This document shows positions 6,062 through 8,298 of a stretch of DNA of 8,298 nt, piece after piece. The notes beneath the pieces are model-generated. The model was not told the origin of the DNA. It made no database searches and was given only the letters and a program-made list of their open reading frames with translations. A program made the position numbers and the translations under genes. Every line of letters starts with the position of its first letter. Position 1 is the first letter of the stretch. This DNA comes from Pirellulales bacterium (GTDB taxonomy: Bacteria > Planctomycetota > Planctomycetia > Pirellulales > Thermoguttaceae), in the NCBI GenBank assembly GCA_030605745.1, contig JAUWHT010000077.1, forward strand, positions 1-8,298, read 5' to 3'.

Positions 6062-7060
6062 ATGGTGCAAAAAGTGAACTCCCTGTTAACGATCGTATTG
6101 ACTTGTGCTGTGGCATCCACGGCCTTAGCCGGAGAAAAGGAGTTCACCGACCCGGCCAAGGCCCAGGACGCCCCGGATTTCGCCGTGCAGGGCGAATACG
6201 TTGGCCAGGGCGTCCTGCCCGCGGGCAGCAAACAGAAAGTGGGCGCCCAGGTGATCGCCTTGGGGGATGGAACGTTTCAGGTTTTCGTGCTCGAAGGCGG
6301 TCTGCCGGGCGCCGGTTGGAAACGTGGCGACGACCGCTTCTTGATGGACGGCAAACGTCAAGGCGACGTGGTTACCCTAAGTGGCCCCAAAGGGTCAGGC
6401 AGGATCACCGACGGGAAGCTGACGATCACCGATCCAGACGGCCACCCGACGATGCAACTCAAGCGGATCGAGCGCAAGAGTCCCACGCTGGGGGCCAAGC
6501 CGCCCGAGGGGGCCGTGGTGCTCTTCAACGGCAGCGGCGTGGACAGCTTCCATGACGCAAGAATGAATGAGCAGAAGAACCTCATCAACGGAGCCACAAC
6601 GAAACAACAGTTCGGCAGTTACATGCTCCATATCGAGTTCTGCTTGACGTACATCCCCCACGCCCGGGGCCAGGCGCGATCCAATAGCGGCGTCTTCTTG
6701 CAGGATTGCTATGAGATCCAAGTGCTCGACTCGTTCGGCCTGGAAGGTCGCAAGAACGAGTGTGGTGCTTACTACGGCGTAAAGGAACCGGACGTAAACA
6801 TGTGCTTGCCGCCGCTGGTCTGGCAGACTTACGACGTTGACTTCACCGCGCCGAAGTACGATCCGACCGGCAAGAAAGTGGCCAACGGACAGATGATGGT
6901 CCGCCACAACGGGGTGGTGATCCACGATGACATTGAAGTGCCGCGATCCACCTGGCCCAGCGAAAAAGCCGAAGCTCCCGGCCTGCGCCCCATCTACCTT
7001 CAAGGTCACTGCCCCGGCCACGCCCATTACCGCAACATCTGGCTGGTGCAGAAGAAGTAA
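6062..7060 (+). CDS. Secreted DUF1080 (3-keto-disaccharide hydrolase family) protein
   Basis: This 332-residue exported protein has a signal peptide at residues 1-23 (NSLLTIVLTCAVASTALA, cleavage after ALA). A small beta-rich N-terminal domain (about 35-137; QVIALGDGTFQVFVLEGGLPG) is often seen before DUF1080 in planctomycete-like proteins. The DUF1080 concanavalin-like domain (PF06439) runs from LFNGSGVDSF (154-163) to the end, with family-typical RSNSGVFLQDCYEIQVLDS (206-224), ECGAYYG, WQTYDVDF and HNGVVIHDD. GGAGGAG (6050-6056) places the start at the ATG at 6062; the same frame is open further upstream inside isomerase 2 but without a comparable site. Characterised relatives cleave 3-keto-glycosides, by hydrolysis or elimination. 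Here it would act in the periplasm or at the surface, last in the operon, supplying keto-sugar to the MFS importer and the TIM barrels. No lipoprotein cysteine follows the signal peptide. Confidence 0.88.
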   Translation: MVQKVNSLLTIVLTCAVASTALAGEKEFTDPAKAQDAPDFAVQGEYVGQGVLPAGSKQKVGAQVIALGDGTFQVFVLEGGLPGAGWKRGDDRFLMDGKRQGDVVTLSGPKGSGRITDGKLTITDPDGHPTMQLKRIERKSPTLGAKPPEGAVVLFNGSGVDSFHDARMNEQKNLINGATTKQQFGSYMLHIEFCLTYIPHARGQARSNSGVFLQDCYEIQVLDSFGLEGRKNECGAYYGVKEPDVNMCLPPLVWQTYDVDFTAPKYDPTGKKVANGQMMVRHNGVVIHDDIEVPRSTWPSEKAEAPGLRPIYLQGHCPGHAHYRNIWLVQKK

Positions 7061-7270
7061 CACCTTTTGACCAGGAAACTCACTCGCCGCAATTTCCCTG
7101 TAGCAATGTGCCATTTGAAGTAGTTTTCGTAAAAAGCAACCTAATAGCCGGGACGCAACGCGTCGCGGTAATGCACCCGCGGGACGTTGTCCCCCGGCTA
7201 TTGCCCGAGAATCACGCGAAAACGCCATTCGGCTGAAGTGTTACGTAGCAATAAGAAATGGGGGCAACAC
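7061..7270. other. Intergenic region after the DUF1080 gene
   Basis: It holds copy 2 of the hairpin repeat (7142-7211), the left arm of a 10-bp inverted repeat (GAAGTGTTAC, 7235-7244) and the GGGGG Shine-Dalgarno-like run (7260-7264) before the aldo/keto-reductase fragment. There is no gene and no clear intrinsic terminator other than the repeat hairpin itself. Confidence 0.6.
7142..7211. repeat. Hairpin repeat, copy 2
   Basis: Same orientation and same 60-bp core as copy 1 (core 7143-7202), with one difference over 70 bp. It begins 82 nt after the DUF1080 stop codon. Being a strong stem at the end of the operon, it may act as a 3' transcript stabiliser. With copy 1 it brackets exactly the MFS, isomerase 2 and DUF1080 genes, 3,292 bp from copy to copy. 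Confidence 0.85.
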
Positions 7271-7367
7271 ATGAAATACAGAAAACTCGGACGCACTGGC
7301 TGGGAAGTCAGTGAAATTGGTTACGGAGCAAGGGGCAATGACAGCAATCGCTCACGGGTAACACTTC
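7235..7367. repeat. Short inverted repeat flanking the aldo/keto-reductase fragment
   Basis: GAAGTGTTAC (7235-7244) and GTAACACTTC (7358-7367) are exact reverse complements. Allowing one mismatch, the pairing extends to 13 bp (7232-7244 with 7358-7370). Together they enclose the truncated aldo/keto-reductase start. Confidence 0.55.
7271..7336 (+). pseudogene. Truncated N-terminus of an aldo/keto reductase
   Basis: The ATG at 7271, preceded by GGGGG (7260-7264, 6 nt away), begins MKYRKLGRTGWEVSEIGYG, the textbook opening of an aldo/keto reductase (a family of roughly 300 residues, NAD(P)H-dependent TIM barrels). Similarity ends after about 22 residues, at the G.G position near 7336, and the rest of the barrel, including the catalytic Tyr and Lys, is absent. 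The frame then runs on without a stop through 33 unrelated codons straight into the GH-like gene at 7436. A ribosome starting here would make a fusion with a buried signal peptide. Best explanation: a gene remnant left by deletion or rearrangement. A mis-assembly joining two contigs is the main alternative. Confidence 0.75.
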
Positions 7368-7380
7368 GGCACCGCCGAGG
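7364..7380 (+). other. Small hairpin between the reductase fragment and the GH-like gene
   Basis: CTTCGGC (7364-7370) and GCCGAGG (7374-7380) pair over 7 bp, with one wobble, around a 3-nt ACC loop. There is no U tract after it, so I do not call it a terminator. It overlaps the right arm of the inverted repeat. Confidence 0.35.
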
Positions 7381-7381
7381 G

Positions 7382-7417
7382 CTCGTGAATGGTTACAAAC
7401 TCGTGAACAGTTACAAA
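7382..7417 (+). repeat. Two tandem 18-bp repeats upstream of the GH-like gene
   Basis: Unit 1 CTCGTGAATGGTTACAAA (7382-7399) and unit 2 CTCGTGAACAGTTACAAA (7400-7417) abut directly and match at 16 of 18 positions. The junction sequence TTACAAACTCGT (7393-7404) recurs exactly at 8162-8173, at the broken end of the GH-like gene. The second unit ends just before the GH-like gene's Shine-Dalgarno (AAAAGGAG, 7419-7426). Confidence 0.65.
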
Positions 7418-7435
7418 GAAAAGGAGCGAATTTCG

Positions 7436-8188
7436 ATGAAACGAATCATTAAGCTTGTGATCTGCGTTCTCGCCATTTGCGCTTCGGCTTGGAGCGCAAG
7501 CCCTGCCGACGAAGGGAGAAGGAACCTCGTCCCCGATAAACTCGGGGCCACGCCCAACTACTGGTGCACTTGGGCCGCACAGTGCTACGTGCATGGCCAA
7601 GGGGCGAAAGAGTTGGACCCGAAGATCCTGGAAGGCTCATCCGGAGCGGCCCTGGGGCGCGTCAACCTGACCGAGAAGCTCGTCTTCGCCGAGGACGGTT
7701 GGGCGAACCGGTTCTTTGCCAAGGTCCGCGGGGATCTGTACCTGATGTTTGATGATGGGTGGGACGTGCCGCAGGATGACAACCCGCTGGATGGCCTGGG
7801 TGCCCAAAAAGCGTATCGCGCCTATTTCGGCTCGTTAGAAGTCAACGAGGAGCGCTTTCCGTCCTGCAAGGGGACGCCTGGCGAGCGGCTGAAAAAACTC
7901 AACGAGATGACCAAGGCGGCCGGCTGGCGCGGGGCGGGGTTGTGGGTCTGCGCGCAGGAGGCCCCAAAGGACGCTGAGCGGAAAAAGGCTTTCATCAGCG
8001 AGGATACGTACGAGAAGATGTACTGGAGCGAGCGTATGCAATGGACCCGTGAGGCCGGAATTGAACACTGGAAAGTCGACTGGGGTCGTAAGACTAACTC
8101 CGATCGTTTCCGCCGCATGATAACGGAACTGGCCCGGCAGAAGGTTCCTAACCTTTTCGTATTACAAACTCGTAAAAGCTTGTTTTGA
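7436..8188 (+). pseudogene. C-terminally truncated secreted GH27/36-like (alpha-galactosidase-like) protein
   Basis: The frame encodes 250 residues. The ATG at 7436 follows AAAAGGAG (7419-7426) by 9 nt and opens a signal peptide (KRIIKLVICVLAICASAWSA, cleavage near residue 21). The body resembles the catalytic barrel of GH27/GH36-type enzymes: MFDDGWDVP (104-112), a strand GAGLWV (166-171), and HWKVDWG (211-217), whose D215 sits where these families place the nucleophile. Conserved-looking sequence (FRRMITELARQKVPNL) stops at about residue 241 and is followed by an unrelated tail (LQTRKSLF). Intact relatives continue for the rest of the barrel, the acid/base residue and C-terminal beta domains, so this copy is unlikely to be active. 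The break coincides with the repeat TTACAAACTCGT and lies close to an unknown gene on the other strand. GH27 versus GH36 versus an unclassified relative cannot be settled by eye. Confidence 0.72.
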
Positions 8189-8198
8189 CAGCAAAGAT

Positions 8199-8298
8199 TT
8201 AGGTGGCCAGGGCGAGAATGGTGATTTCTCGTAGCTTGAGTGCGGTAGTGATCACATGATTTCCTCGGTTGGTCAGACGATAGTAAAATGTTCCAGAG
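8199..8298 (-). CDS. C-terminus of an unidentified protein, possibly mobile-element related
   Basis: Reading the minus strand from 8297, the frame gives 32 residues (beginning SGTFYYRLTNRGNHVI and ending TILALAT) before a TAA at 8201-8199. The YRLT.RG..V.TAL pattern looks like the wing and last helix of a winged-helix domain, similar in style to C-terminal ends of some helix-turn-helix or transposon-associated proteins; this is resemblance only. It converges on the broken GH-like gene, with 10 nt between the stops. Its place at the breakpoint makes an inserted element plausible. The start and most of the gene lie outside the window. Confidence 0.5.
   Translation of the reverse strand, partial: SGTFYYRLTNRGNHVITTALKLREITILALAT

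Noticed and set aside
7100..7160. Possible promoter (TTGAAG) before the reductase remnant
   Set aside because: No acceptable -10 hexamer at 16-18 nt; the A/T-rich stretch runs into the hairpin repeat.
6395..7228. Minus-strand open frame of 277 codons opposite the DUF1080 gene
   Set aside because: Antisense to a clear DUF1080 domain; its N-terminal part is translated repeat sequence and there is no ribosome binding site.
7187..7435. Upstream starts giving a reductase/GH fusion protein
   Set aside because: The GH-like part has its own Shine-Dalgarno and signal peptide at 7436, which would be internal and useless in a fusion; the earlier codons translate the hairpin repeat and a gene remnant.

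Overview
The window looks like an accessory carbohydrate-utilisation locus from a bacterium of the Planctomycetota/Verrucomicrobiota/Lentisphaerota type, probably from a metagenome. This placement is inference. It rests on the combination of a secreted DUF4838 protein, a DUF1080 (3-keto-disaccharide hydrolase family) protein, paralogous sugar isomerase/epimerase TIM barrels, a GH27/36-like secreted protein, and palindromic intergenic repeats of the kind dispersed in such genomes. No rRNA, tRNA or other marker gene fixes the lineage.

Layout: the left edge (1-52, minus) holds only the first 17 codons of an unidentified gene with a strong Shine-Dalgarno. A hairpin pair at 134-166 ends the large minus-strand gene for a secreted DUF4838 protein (180-2585). 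A 403-bp divergent intergenic region (2586-2988) follows. It has a three-armed palindromic element, two tandem 45-bp repeats that each carry a minus-strand promoter match (TTGACA, 17 nt, TAGACT), and one plus-strand promoter match (TTGACA, 17 nt, TAAGAT). Then comes a plus-strand run of four genes: TIM-barrel isomerase 1 (2989-3840), MFS transporter (3944-5101), paralogous TIM-barrel isomerase 2 (5161-6000) and secreted DUF1080 protein (6062-7060). A 70-bp hairpin repeat, 69/70 identical, occurs both between isomerase 1 and the MFS gene and after the DUF1080 gene, so it brackets the last three genes.

The right end (7200-8298) is rearranged. It contains a 22-residue aldo/keto-reductase N-terminus with its own ribosome binding site, flanked by inverted repeats; then a GH27/36-like gene with a good signal peptide that breaks off just after its presumed catalytic Asp motif; then the C-terminus of an unknown minus-strand gene running out of the window. 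A 12-bp sequence is present at both ends of the broken glycosidase-like gene.

Working model: the DUF4838 protein and (when intact) the GH-like protein act on a glycan or glycoside outside the cytoplasm, the DUF1080 protein cleaves or processes a keto-sugar glycoside, the MFS protein imports the product, and the two TIM barrels convert keto-sugar intermediates in the cytoplasm. DUF1080 and this TIM-barrel family are associated with bacterial 3-keto-glycoside breakdown. The Gfo/Idh/MocA-type oxidoreductase normally needed for the oxidation step is not in this window, so substrate and pathway remain inference.
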